Below, piece after piece: positions 1-7,107 of a DNA stretch of 37,097 nt. The stretch is taken from IMG/VR virus record IMGVR_UViG_3300037189_016759, positions 1 through 37,097 of that record; one strand, 5' to 3'. Under the pieces are notes generated by a model. That model searched no databases. It saw only the letters and a program-made list of their open reading frames with translations, and had not been told where the DNA came from. Origin of the DNA: a virus. The first letter of the stretch is position 1. Each line of letters opens with the position of its first letter. Made by a program: the position numbers and the translations under genes.

Positions 1-11
1 AGCAGACCTTT

Positions 12-87
12 ACGCCTATAGCTTAACTGGATAGAGCAGTTGCCTCCTAAGCGACCGACGTGGGTTCAAGTCCCGCTGGGCGTACCA
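12..87 (+). tRNA. tRNA-Arg (anticodon CCU), prophage insertion site
   Basis: The cloverleaf folds by eye. The acceptor stem ACGCCTA pairs with TGGGCGT (one G-T wobble), followed by discriminator A and an encoded CCA. The anticodon stem GTTGC/GCGAC encloses the loop CTCCTAA, giving anticodon CCT (arginine, AGG codons). The T arm is GTGGG-TTCAAGT-CCCGC. The gene is intact because the prophage re-supplies an identical 3' end. tRNA 3' ends are standard targets of P4-type tyrosine integrases, and an integrase follows 163 bases downstream. Confidence 0.96.
71..87 (+). other. attL core, 17-bp direct repeat
   Basis: The bases TCCCGCTGGGCGTACCA recur exactly at 36609-36625. This copy lies in the 3' part of the T arm plus the acceptor stem and CCA of the tRNA-Arg gene. 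Flanking bases differ between copies (G versus T before, C versus G after), so the identity block is exactly 17 bases. It defines the left boundary of the prophage. Confidence 0.95.
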
Positions 88-115
88 CATCAACGTTTTA
101 ATAGTGTGCATTATA

Positions 116-129
116 TTGCAATACATTGC
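116..129 (+). promoter_or_regulatory. Candidate CII-activated integrase promoter site TTGC-N6-TTGC
   Basis: TTGC-AATACA-TTGC matches exactly the lambda CII binding consensus (two TTGC tetramers separated by six bases), pointing toward integrase. A near copy, TTGC-AATTCA-TTTC, lies at 158-171. A CII-like gene is present at 11063. The -10 element downstream is not clear (TAAAAT at 140-145 has short spacing). The tetramers also belong to ATTGCAA repeats that may serve integrase instead. Confidence 0.45.
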
Positions 130-213
130 ATAAGTCGCTTAAAATCTAGCTTTATCATTGCAATTCATTTCAATGCGTTTTAACTTATTGCAACCAAACC
201 ACACTAGTTTAAG

Positions 214-227
214 CGGTATTATCAAAA
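214..227 (+). repeat. Left copy of 14-bp end repeat, candidate integrase arm site
   Basis: CGGTATTATCAAAA occurs here and again at 36544-36557, close to the other att core and in the same orientation. A related TACGGTATCAAAAA lies in the opposite orientation at 235-248, just before the integrase start. Arm-type sites near both ends of an attP are typical of tyrosine integrases with an N-terminal arm-binding domain. Binding here could also autoregulate integrase. Confidence 0.5.
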
Positions 228-250
228 TACCGCATTTTTGATACCGTAAA

Positions 251-1450
251 ATGCTCACTTTAGCCAAAATCAAGGCGTTACAGCCAAAAGAAAAAGATTA
301 CAAAGTCACCGATGGGCGCGGCTTATACTTACTCGTTAAAACAAGCGGTAGTAAGCTATGGCGTTATGACTACGCTCGACCACTCACCAAAAAACGCGCT
401 ACTTATTCGCTGGGTGCTTATCCCGATTTATCGCTAGTTGATGCGCGAAATATGCACAGTGAACTTAGGACAATGCTAGCAAAAAGCATTGACCCATTAG
501 AGCATAAAAAAGAATTGGCGCGTGAAGCGATACTTGCTCAAAAGTCTATCTTTGAAGCGGTTGCCTTAGAGTACATCGAGAAAAAATCACTCACTTGGGC
601 AGAGACAACTAAGATTAATAATCAGCGTTACCTAAGCTACGCCAGTGCTAAATTTGGCAAAAAGCCAATTAGCGAAGTTAAAGCCATTGATGTGCTAGAC
701 GTATGCCGCCTTGAAGAAAAGAAAGGCAATTATGAGCAAGCCCTAAAGATACGCTCGGTAGTGGGTCAAGTCATGCGCTATGCGGTGGCTTGTAGCTACT
801 GTGAGCGCGATGTGACGCAAGATTTGCGCGGTGCTATCATCACACCAAAAGCTAGTCATCATGCAGCTATCATTGACCCTGTAGAACTAGGAAAGCTATT
901 AAAGGGTATTGATACTTATAACGGCTATCTTGAAACGCAAATCGCACTAAAACTCATGCCTTATATTTTCGTACGCCCTGGGGAACTTCGCTTTGCTCAA
1001 TGGTCGGATATTGACTTTGACGAAAGACAATTTAAGTTTACACCGAGAAAGACACGACAAATCACAGGTATCAGCCTAGTTGTGCCGCTATCTAATCAGG
1101 CTTTTAACTTATTGAAGGAAATTGAACCAGTAACCCGCCACAAGTCTAAGTACATATTCCCTGCCGTTCATACCGTATTAAAACCGATGAGTGAAAATAC
1201 GATGCGTCAGGCGTTGATGCGGCTTGGCTATACCAGTGACGAGCATACCATACACGGTTTTAGGGCAACTGCTAGAACTTTGCTTGTTGAAAAGCTAAAG
1301 TATGACGAGCAATTAGTTGAAATGCAACTAGGTCATCGGGTGCGCGATATGCACGGCAGGGCATACAATCGCACTACCTTTATTGATGAGCGCACAGAAA
1401 TGATGCAAGCATGGGCTGATTATCTTGACGAAATAAAAAAGGCGACCTAA
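251..1450 (+). CDS. int: Site-specific tyrosine integrase (P4 type, tRNA-targeting)
   Basis: This 399-residue protein catalyses integration and, with an excision factor, excision at the 17-bp att core. The N-terminal 90 residues are the DUF4102-type arm-binding domain (GRGLYLLV and LGAYPDLSLVDAR motifs), residues about 95-185 the core-binding SAM-like domain, and the rest the catalytic domain. Visible catalytic residues are R242 in FVRPGELR, K267, H335 and R338 in HGFRAT, H362 in LGH, and nucleophile Y372. The length is normal for the family. It sits beside attL and converges on the excisionase-like gene with a 4-base overlap and a shared terminator. The start lacks a strong ribosome site, and repeats immediately upstream suggest autoregulation or CII control. 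Confidence 0.95.
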   Translation: MLTLAKIKALQPKEKDYKVTDGRGLYLLVKTSGSKLWRYDYARPLTKKRATYSLGAYPDLSLVDARNMHSELRTMLAKSIDPLEHKKELAREAILAQKSIFEAVALEYIEKKSLTWAETTKINNQRYLSYASAKFGKKPISEVKAIDVLDVCRLEEKKGNYEQALKIRSVVGQVMRYAVACSYCERDVTQDLRGAIITPKASHHAAIIDPVELGKLLKGIDTYNGYLETQIALKLMPYIFVRPGELRFAQWSDIDFDERQFKFTPRKTRQITGISLVVPLSNQAFNLLKEIEPVTRHKSKYIFPAVHTVLKPMSENTMRQALMRLGYTSDEHTIHGFRATARTLLVEKLKYDEQLVEMQLGHRVRDMHGRAYNRTTFIDERTEMMQAWADYLDEIKKAT

Positions 1451-1463
1451 GCCGCCTTGTTTT
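1434..1463. terminator. Bidirectional terminator between int and the leftward operon
   Basis: The stem AAGGCG/CGCCTT (1439-1444 and 1453-1458) has an A-tract on its left and TTGTTTT on its right. It can therefore end leftward early transcripts (U-tract on the minus strand) and rightward integrase transcripts. It spans the overlapping stop codons of the two convergent genes. Confidence 0.65.
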
Positions 1464-1641
1464 GATGTTGTTTGATAGTTTTGCCTAGCCACTTTTTGCC
1501 TTTAGTATTTGGGTTTACATCAGCTTTTGGAAATAAACCCTTTTTCACCCACCGCCATAGCGTACTAGGGCTGTCAATTTTAAATATTTGCATTACATCG
1601 GCTTGCGTGTAGTACAAGTCATCATGTATTACTTTAATCAT
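1447..1641 (-). CDS. AlpA/excisionase-like helix-turn-helix protein
   Basis: This 64-residue protein (65 from the first of two ATG codons) has the pattern of small MerR-like winged-helix factors: YYTQADVMQIFKIDSPSTLWRWVKKGLFPK, where the helix-turn-helix picks a DNA site and the rest is a basic tail. AlpA and phage excisionases share this form. It is the last gene of the leftward operon and abuts integrase tail to tail, the expected place for a recombination directionality factor. The second ATG was chosen because it is better spaced from GGGAG. The excisionase role is inferred from fold and position; a transcription regulator is the alternative. Confidence 0.7.
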   Translation of the reverse strand: MIKVIHDDLYYTQADVMQIFKIDSPSTLWRWVKKGLFPKADVNPNTKGKKWLGKTIKQHQNKAA

Positions 1642-1654
1642 CATTCACTCCCTA

Positions 1655-2014
1655 TCAATCGCTTCTCTTTTGAAAAAACTCAATGGCTTTATCTGATAAT
1701 TCATTTAAATCATCTACGTAACACCATTTATTCCAAGTTGCACCCCATGAATTACGCATTTGCATTTGAAGCTTGCAGAGATAACCACTTAAACGCTTTT
1801 CAGCTAAAATTTCATCCAACCAATCATCATTGTCTACTTCTTTTTCTTCGTCAGTAAAACCAAGCTGGGTTGCGATATCATCAAAATCAGCTTGGTAAAA
1901 AATCACTTCTGAGATTTCATTAGAATAACCACCGAGATTATGAAACATCATTGGTAAAATTTGTGTGCATCTAATTCCACGCTCGACTAAAACATTGATA
2001 GTTTCTTGATTCAC
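1655..2014 (-). CDS. Hypothetical early protein, 119 residues
   Basis: No family was recognised. The protein is acidic, with a DEEKEVDNDDW stretch in the middle and a Trp-rich C-terminal third (NSWGATWNKWCYVDDLNELSDKA), and no membrane segment or signal peptide. It starts with GTG, whose last two bases plus A form the stop of the preceding gene (GTGA overlap), so translation is probably coupled. Its place among the last leftward early genes suggests a non-essential, host-directed or regulatory role, but nothing in the sequence shows one. Confidence 0.75.
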   Translation of the reverse strand: MNQETINVLVERGIRCTQILPMMFHNLGGYSNEISEVIFYQADFDDIATQLGFTDEEKEVDNDDWLDEILAEKRLSGYLCKLQMQMRNSWGATWNKWCYVDDLNELSDKAIEFFQKRSD

Positions 2015-2169
2015 TTCTTTTTCCCCTTGGTTTTCTTGTTGTTTTTAGCATTGTGTGGCGGTATAAAGTGGCTCACATCCTTTAACCATGTTTGATTGAA
2101 ATAGCTGTTTTTATTTGCAATCTGAATAGCAATCATGTGAGCAAGGCATAGTTTTGCAATTCTAGTCAT
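2011..2169 (-). CDS. Hypothetical small basic protein, 52 residues
   Basis: The chosen ATG at 2169 overlaps the stop of the upstream gene (ATGACTAG), matching the coupling style of this operon. A start nine codons earlier is possible but would run deeper into the neighbour. The product begins MTRIAKLCLAHMIAIQIANK and ends in a strongly basic, lysine-rich tail (NNKKTKGKKK). No family was recognised, and the basic tail suggests nucleic-acid contact at most. Confidence 0.6.
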   Translation of the reverse strand: MTRIAKLCLAHMIAIQIANKNSYFNQTWLKDVSHFIPPHNAKNNKKTKGKKK

Positions 2170-2443
2170 CTTGCGCCTTCCTTCTATCACGTTCATTTTT
2201 TAAAGTATCTAGCAGGGCAAGCCACATTTTTTTATCAAAATCCATGCCTAGCATATCTCTATCAGCTTCAATCTCGATATCTCGTATCAATACGCCTAGT
2301 GTGTTGTTGTCGATTTTTGGTAGATATTTGCGGACAAGTTCGTTAGTTTCTTCCACGACATAACTTCTGCGACCTAACGTATAGCGCACCGATTCGATGA
2401 TGAGCTTTTGAAATTCTTGGGCTGTGATTGTCATGTCAATCAT
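2162..2443 (-). CDS. Hypothetical early protein, 93 residues
   Basis: This is a mostly helical, charged small protein without membrane segments. It starts at an ATG that overlaps the stop of the upstream DUF551 gene by eight bases (ATGATTGA). A second ATG three codons in is an equally good start. It carries the motif IESVRYTLGRRSYVVEETNELVRK and a charged C-terminus. I recognise the style from phage early regions but no function. Confidence 0.7.
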   Translation of the reverse strand: MIDMTITAQEFQKLIIESVRYTLGRRSYVVEETNELVRKYLPKIDNNTLGVLIRDIEIEADRDMLGMDFDKKMWLALLDTLKNERDRRKAQDD

Positions 2444-2858
2444 CTTGCACCTCGCTTGGTGGTTGAATTTGTTGCCAGTAAATAACTTTAAACAAAGGAC
2501 TTAAGGCAAACCAACTGCCTTTTGTTTTTTGATTAAATCTCATAATAGATAACTCTTTTCTATCCTTTGTAAGTTCTCTACTGCCCACACAGTAAACTAA
2601 ATATTTACCATCTTTATCGGGCAATCGCTCATCGGCTGATATCCAATCGCTGTGCTGTTTAACGATAGCGATAGCCATTTTTAAACCTGCAATAGTAGCG
2701 GTATGTACCATGGCGATTTCATCATCTACGATTGCAAACTGCTCAAAAGAATTTTCTAGGCTTTCGATTTCTTGCTCTAACTTCTCAACCAGTGTCAATG
2801 GACGCTCAGTCGCGTCCGGTTTCGGCTGCATTAGCACTTTTGATATGAGTTGGTTCAT
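2436..2858 (-). CDS. DUF551 domain phage protein
   Basis: The C-terminal half (about residues 72-135) has the DUF551 signature: WISADERLPDKDGKYLVY near its beginning and VIYWQQIQPPSE at its end. This family of unknown function is common in phages and prophages. The N-terminal 70 residues are an acidic helical extension (EKLEQEIESLENSFEQF). The start overlaps the stop of the upstream 248-residue protein by four bases (ATGA). The role is unknown; the family is usually found among dispensable early genes. Confidence 0.8.
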   Translation of the reverse strand: MNQLISKVLMQPKPDATERPLTLVEKLEQEIESLENSFEQFAIVDDEIAMVHTATIAGLKMAIAIVKQHSDWISADERLPDKDGKYLVYCVGSRELTKDRKELSIMRFNQKTKGSWFALSPLFKVIYWQQIQPPSEVQDD

Positions 2859-3601
2859 GCCACTTCTCCAAATAGGTCAGGTTGGTTATCATCGATTTGC
2901 TTTTTAGGTTTTGGTAATGGCTTCGCCTCATCAATAACTTTTGTTTTGCTAACTGGTGGCAACAAGACATCAGGCGAGTAGTCAATTCCATTAACATCCA
3001 AAGCAGCTTGAAAGCCAAAACTTCCTTCACTGCCAATAAAACCAAGTGGTTTTGGGGTTAAATGAAAATAGTATTTTTCGTACAAGTTATCTAAAAGCAT
3101 GTAACCTGGTATTGCTACGCCGATGAAAAGGCCAGTCTTGCAATGCTTCATCATGCCTACATATCGCATCTCAGGTGGGTTCCAACGTATATTACGGTCA
3201 TCCATGCGACATTCTTCGCCATAGATTCCGTACGGTTCAAATCCCATGTTAAGGATTTTGAGAAGCAATCTCTCTTGGTAATACGTGCCACGAAATACCG
3301 TTCTGTGATACATGGTGCTGTAACCACTAACTATATGCTTGTGGTGATAGTCCGCAAAATACTTACCAAGATATTTTTTCGGGCTTTTCTCAAGCATTTT
3401 GTAAAATGCCTCTTTTTCGTCATGATAAGGGATAACAATATTGTGATAGTCAATTGGCTCAATGACTTCGCCAAGCATGTTGCAAGTGACAAAGTAGCCA
3501 TCGACCGCAACGCCAATATACTCACGGTTCTCATAGTGGTTACCGTTATAAATCCATGCGATGTTCGCTAGGATTTCGGCTTTGGTGGGTTTATTGCTCA
3601 C
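2855..3601 (-). CDS. Hypothetical early protein, 248 residues, with C-terminal QPDLF motif
   Basis: No family was recognised with confidence. The protein is rich in Tyr and His (for example ADYHHKHIVSGYSTMYHRTV), lacks membrane segments, and ends in a proline- and lysine-rich linker followed by DDNQPDLFGEVA. QPDLF resembles the pentapeptide by which proteins bind the bacterial beta sliding clamp (consensus QL[SD]LF). The start is GTG and overlaps the stop of the 44-residue gene upstream (GTGA). The clamp idea is inference. Confidence 0.75.
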   Translation of the reverse strand: MSNKPTKAEILANIAWIYNGNHYENREYIGVAVDGYFVTCNMLGEVIEPIDYHNIVIPYHDEKEAFYKMLEKSPKKYLGKYFADYHHKHIVSGYSTMYHRTVFRGTYYQERLLLKILNMGFEPYGIYGEECRMDDRNIRWNPPEMRYVGMMKHCKTGLFIGVAIPGYMLLDNLYEKYYFHLTPKPLGFIGSEGSFGFQAALDVNGIDYSPDVLLPPVSKTKVIDEAKPLPKPKKQIDDNQPDLFGEVA

Positions 3602-3732
3602 GGCTTTCTCCTTATCCTTTTATCCATTTTAATGGGCGGCATAGGCAGCGCTTTGACTGCCTCTTTAAACTTTATTTCGCGCTTCAACTTATCGTAGTAA
3701 AAACGGTGGCGTCGCTGGCGGTTTTTATTCAT
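3598..3732 (-). CDS. Small basic protein, 44 residues
   Basis: This short frame exactly fills the gap between two coupled genes. Its ATG overlaps the stop of the 279-residue gene by eight bases (ATGAATAA), and its TGA overlaps the GTG start of the next gene. The product begins MNKNRQRRHRFYYDKLKR and is very basic (about a third Lys/Arg), with a C-terminal MDKRIRRKP. Double coupling and charge support a real gene. Function is unknown; RNA or DNA binding is possible. Confidence 0.65.
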   Translation of the reverse strand: MNKNRQRRHRFYYDKLKREIKFKEAVKALPMPPIKMDKRIRRKP

Positions 3733-4564
3733 CGATGCTACCTTCTGTTACCATCACAGCATCAAACATGGTTGGATTTTCAGCTAGGCAAATCAGTAAT
3801 TCACGCACAGCAAGCATTTCTGGGTTGCGGTTAAATGACTCGACGTAAATAAACGGGTTTTTGAGATTGTGGCGATTCTCGTCGATATACCGTTGAGCCT
3901 GCTCACGAGTAAAGCATGTTGTTACTGTGCGTTCTTGAAACCGATAATAGACTTTTTCGTACTCACTGCCGTTAATGGTAATCTCATCTTCACCTAAGTC
4001 ATTGGCAAAAGTGTCTAAAGCGTCGTGGAAAGCATCACCATCTGACCACGATTCTTGGTCTGCCAAACAAGCCCAGTCATATCCATCGTTTTCGTAATCT
4101 TTGTCAACGCCAAACACTTTTTTTCTTTCTTTGACACAGTAGGCAGGGTTAGCAGTTGCCGCATTGTCTTGAGTCAAGATGCTTTGGGCAGACTTTTTGA
4201 GAACATCAATAAAGCTAAAGCTTGTGATTGGTGTTTGACTAGACTTTAACTCGTCCGGCAACGCCTCAAACTCAGGTGTTAGCTCAATATTTTCCAGTGG
4301 GCTTTCTGCTGATTTCAGCAAGTCGGTGAGTAGGGTGATTAGGTCATCTGCTTGGATTGTTGCACCCTCTTGATAACTCCATCCATGCTCAGTCAAACCA
4401 AAAGACATTTTTAAACACTTACTAACATACAAACGCTCTAAATGAGTTTCTTTGACGAAAGTATCACCACTTTGCAAGCTTCCACCTAACTTAAACACCA
4501 ACTCTTGAATTTTACGGCTCTGCTCTGGAGTAACGCGTACTTTGTAGCTTTTGTCTAGTTTCAT
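3725..4564 (-). CDS. Hypothetical early protein, 279 residues
   Basis: No function was recognised. The N-terminus (SYKVRVTPEQSRKIQELVFKLGG) and the C-terminal block (EQAQRYIDENRHNLKNPFIYVESFNRNPEM) look like conserved segments I associate with phage early proteins. The middle is acidic with a WSDGDAFHDALDTF stretch. No membrane segment or signal peptide is visible. It starts 58 bases downstream of the recT stop, after a hairpin that could lower its expression, and its end is coupled to the 44-residue gene. Confidence 0.75.
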   Translation of the reverse strand: MKLDKSYKVRVTPEQSRKIQELVFKLGGSLQSGDTFVKETHLERLYVSKCLKMSFGLTEHGWSYQEGATIQADDLITLLTDLLKSAESPLENIELTPEFEALPDELKSSQTPITSFSFIDVLKKSAQSILTQDNAATANPAYCVKERKKVFGVDKDYENDGYDWACLADQESWSDGDAFHDALDTFANDLGEDEITINGSEYEKVYYRFQERTVTTCFTREQAQRYIDENRHNLKNPFIYVESFNRNPEMLAVRELLICLAENPTMFDAVMVTEGSIDE

Positions 4565-4593
4565 AATTCGCTCGCTTATTGATAAATAGTAAA

Positions 4594-4613
4594 TGCCACC
4601 GTTGCCAGTGGCA
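4594..4613 (-). terminator. Hairpin between recT and the 279-residue gene, weak terminator or attenuator
   Basis: TGCCAC (4594-4599) and GTGGCA (4608-4613) form a six-pair stem with an eight-base loop. On the transcribed minus strand it is followed only by TTTACTATTT, so termination would be partial. On the plus strand CGTTTTT follows. It separates the recombination genes from the distal unknown genes. Confidence 0.4.
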
Positions 4614-4622
4614 CGTTTTTAG

Positions 4623-5660
4623 TTATTCAGTGGCTTGGTTGATAACGGTTTCAAGGATTTCGTTAAGCTCTTGCACGCGCTCATCACCTAGCTTGTCTTT
4701 GGCACCATAAATACGTTGACGCATTTCTTGGGCATCGTCTGCCGTTGACTGATTGATGTCATTTAGCAGCTCGTTATAGATGATAGATGCGCGTTGCTCA
4801 GCCCAAGTGTTTTGCAAGATTGACAAGTCATCACCACATAGGTTCTCAGTGGCTTTGATTTGGGCAATGTCTTTCCCCAATCCCATCAATTCATCAAGCG
4901 TGGTGGCTGATTGGATTTCTTTGACCTTTGGTTCAATGTCAAAGCATTCAGCCGCTTGCGCTTCCATCACTGGCTCAGCCTTTTTAGCTTTGATGCGGTC
5001 TTTGATTGACGCGGTGCCGCCGTTTTTGGTTGGCGTAGGGGTTACATCTTTCGGCTGTGCGTTGCGGTCTTGCAATTCATCTTCGCTATATAAGCCTAAG
5101 ACAACATCCGGGCAGTAGAGACGTGCCCAACGCTTCGCAGCAAGGTAGGCAAGTTGCTGGCGTGGGTCAGCCGTCCAAAGTGGTGAGTTACGCACCGTGC
5201 CAACCTGTGCCATTGACAGGTCAAGGACCGTCGGCTCGTCATCACTGCGCATGGTTGCTGATACCTTGACGCCTACATCTGCAGGGCTATCAGTCTTGGT
5301 TTTGACTTTTGACCAGTCGCCATAATATTCAAACTTCAAGCGACCAACGATAGGGGCTTTGCCATTGATGACAGCGATAATTAGCTGCGCTTCATAGCCC
5401 AATACGCCATTAACCAAATGGGTTTTTTGCGCAACTGCATAGGGGTCAAAGCCCCAGCGCAATGCTTGACCGACGATGGCAAAACAGTCGCCAACATTGC
5501 CCTGCAAATGCTTAGGCACGGTACACGCACCGCTTGCCATGATTTGCGCTAGGCGGTGGCATTGACCAAACAGGGTGTCATCAAGCGCGATTTGCATCGG
5601 ACTAAATGCGTCTGCTGTGGCTGGCGCGGTGATTGGGTTTGGGGTGGTTAAATCGTTCAT
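4623..5660 (-). CDS. recT: RecT-family single-strand annealing protein
   Basis: This 345-residue protein matches the RecT family over about residues 30-215. Typical stretches are GDCFAIVGQALRWGFDPYAVAQ, NGVLGYEAQLIIAVIN, and ADPRQQLAYLAAKRWARLYCPDVVLGLYSEDE. RecT coats and anneals complementary single strands produced by its partner exonuclease, allowing recA-independent recombination and circularisation repair. The C-terminal 130 residues are acidic and helical, probably a flexible partner-binding part. It lies 10 bases downstream of the YqaJ exonuclease gene, the classic pairing. Confidence 0.92.
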   Translation of the reverse strand: MNDLTTPNPITAPATADAFSPMQIALDDTLFGQCHRLAQIMASGACTVPKHLQGNVGDCFAIVGQALRWGFDPYAVAQKTHLVNGVLGYEAQLIIAVINGKAPIVGRLKFEYYGDWSKVKTKTDSPADVGVKVSATMRSDDEPTVLDLSMAQVGTVRNSPLWTADPRQQLAYLAAKRWARLYCPDVVLGLYSEDELQDRNAQPKDVTPTPTKNGGTASIKDRIKAKKAEPVMEAQAAECFDIEPKVKEIQSATTLDELMGLGKDIAQIKATENLCGDDLSILQNTWAEQRASIIYNELLNDINQSTADDAQEMRQRIYGAKDKLGDERVQELNEILETVINQATE

Positions 5661-5670
5661 AGTGTTTTCC

Positions 5671-6699
5671 TTATTTGATTTTTAGGTTGCGGGTTGGTTC
5701 ACCAGTCTTGGTAAATTCGGCAAATTGTTTTGCCAGTTCGGGGTAGGCTTTAAGACAGCCTTTATAGTCAAACGTGGTTTTGCCTTTCTGTGATTTGTAG
5801 GTCACGACCAGTTCGCCATCAACTGCCAACGCTTCGTTAAAGCCAATCAGGTTGATTAACTCGACTTGAGCTAACTCAAGGGCGGATTTGACAAGCTTTT
5901 CTTGGTCTTTTAGCTCAACATAGCGGTCAATGATGGCGATGTTGTCATCATCGTTAAACGCTAAATCAAGCGTGCTATCTGGAGTTGACGTTGCGTATTT
6001 TTGCTTGGCATTGGCAAGGGTAGTGGGCGTTGGCTCAACCCTCGCCAATACATGATTGACCCAGAAGTTTTGAGCTTCATCAATCATGATTTCAAACAAT
6101 TCGGCATCGAATTTGATGTTGTACTGGCGGTATTTGTTGCCCCCAAGTAGCAAGGCAAGGTCGCATTCATCGACGCCAGTAATGCCCATGTACCATTGAC
6201 ACTGCAGGTTATAGTTATCTGGCACTTGGTCGGATGCTTCATCGCCCCAGACATTCTTCATGTACTCGGATGCGGTTTTGACTTCGAGCAATTTGTTGGT
6301 GGTCAACTTGCCGTCTTTGAGTCGCACGTTGCCGCTGATTGATGGGTTGATGACAGCGCGGTCAATGTTGGCTAGGGCAAAATCAAACTCGGGGTGACGG
6401 ATCATGTAATTGACCTTTTGCACCTTGCAGTCATTACGCAGGGCGTATTCTTTGGCTACTACGTCCTCAAGGATTGTGCCCCAATAAGCCGCATCGCTTT
6501 GAGCATCTGCTACCACGTCATTGATTTTGTCGTGATATAGGTCATACGCGGTTCTGTATGGGTTAAAGCCCATGATGGCTGAGATATCGCTACCGCCAAT
6601 ACCGCTTTGGCGTAAGCGTAGCCAATCTTCGCGGCTTAGGTCTTTGGTGGGGATTGCCAAGGCTTGCTTGGCAGTGGTTTGGATTGCTAAATTGGTCAT
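5671..6699 (-). CDS. YqaJ-type viral recombinase exonuclease (lambda Exo-like)
   Basis: This 342-residue nuclease of the PD-(D/E)XK superfamily has the family order of motifs: GIGGSDIS (33-40), WGTILEDVVAKEY (73-85, acidic E78), NIDR with D113, and LEVKTA (138-143) with E139 and K141. Such enzymes degrade one strand from double-strand ends, and the tail is handed to RecT, encoded just downstream. The length is normal. The start follows the 63-residue membrane gene by three bases. Confidence in the family is high; substrate polarity is assumed from the family. Confidence 0.92.
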   Translation of the reverse strand: MTNLAIQTTAKQALAIPTKDLSREDWLRLRQSGIGGSDISAIMGFNPYRTAYDLYHDKINDVVADAQSDAAYWGTILEDVVAKEYALRNDCKVQKVNYMIRHPEFDFALANIDRAVINPSISGNVRLKDGKLTTNKLLEVKTASEYMKNVWGDEASDQVPDNYNLQCQWYMGITGVDECDLALLLGGNKYRQYNIKFDAELFEIMIDEAQNFWVNHVLARVEPTPTTLANAKQKYATSTPDSTLDLAFNDDDNIAIIDRYVELKDQEKLVKSALELAQVELINLIGFNEALAVDGELVVTYKSQKGKTTFDYKGCLKAYPELAKQFAEFTKTGEPTRNLKIK

Positions 6700-6702
6700 G
6701 GA

Positions 6703-6888
6703 TTAATCCTTATTTTGCTCGGCTTTTAGCTCAGCCTTGTAGTTTTCGATATAATCGGCTTCGGCTTTGGCTTGCGCGTCTAACCGGCTTGGGATTGAAT
6801 AAACAGCGATAATCACAAAGATTAAAGCAATAACGATGGCCACCAGTTTTAACACTGGCAGCCATGCTTTAAGGGGGTTAATTTTCAT
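6703..6888 (-). CDS. Small single-pass membrane protein, about 61 residues
   Basis: After a short basic start (MKINPLKAWLPVLK) there is one clear membrane segment (LVAIVIALIFVIIAVYSI), then a charged helical tail (RLDAQAKAEADYIENYKAELK). An alternative GTG start at 6894 would overlap the upstream stop as GTGA; ATG at 6888 is chosen for spacing from GGGGTGA. The topology suggests a cytoplasmic N-terminus with the tail outside, or a small inner-membrane modulator. Function is unknown; it sits directly upstream of the recombination pair. Confidence 0.65.
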   Translation of the reverse strand: MKINPLKAWLPVLKLVAIVIALIFVIIAVYSIPSRLDAQAKAEADYIENYKAELKAEQNKD

Positions 6889-6890
6889 GC

Positions 6891-7097
6891 TCACCCCGCG
6901 ACTGGATAAAGCTGATAGCCTTTTTGGTCGGCATCGGCTTCACTCATTTGCAGCACTTCTAAAAACCGTGGAGCGCCGCGGTTAACTTCACGTCTGACGA
7001 TGTGTCCACGGGCTTCCATCTTGGTAGCGCCTTCGACTAATTCGGTCATCGGGATAGGGCAAGCATTGCTCACCCAAGTGATTTCAAACAGTTTCAT
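6891..7097 (-). CDS. Hypothetical early protein, 68 residues
   Basis: The start at 7097 is preceded by a good ribosome site (AAGGAG, seven-base spacing). A longer upstream frame exists but would overlap the neighbouring gene in another frame. The product begins MKLFEITWVSNACPIPMTEL and contains MEARGHIVRREVNRGAPRFLEVLQMSEADAD. It has no membrane segment. No family was recognised. It is the second gene of the leftward operon. Confidence 0.7.
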   Translation of the reverse strand: MKLFEITWVSNACPIPMTELVEGATKMEARGHIVRREVNRGAPRFLEVLQMSEADADQKGYQLYPVAG

Positions 7098-7107
7098 CGT
7101 TGGCTCC

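Larger units (their letters stand above)
88..250 (+). promoter_or_regulatory. Integrase upstream region with ATTGCAA and CGGTAT repeats
   Basis: This AT-rich leader between attL and the integrase start has three direct copies of ATTGCAA (115-121, 157-163, 187-193). It also has an inverted repeat GCGGTAT-N7-ATACCGC (213-233) and an inverted TACGGTATCAAAAA (235-248). No good Shine-Dalgarno sequence precedes the ATG at 251. The repeats could be integrase arm-type sites, CII sites or both. Confidence 0.6.

Noticed and set aside
3143-3571. Plus-strand frame of 142 codons opposite the 248-residue early gene.
   Set aside because: No ribosome site, wrong direction for the operon, and composition of a shadow frame.
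4780-5269. Plus-strand frames opposite recT.
   Set aside because: Shadows of a clearly identified RecT gene, without ribosome sites.
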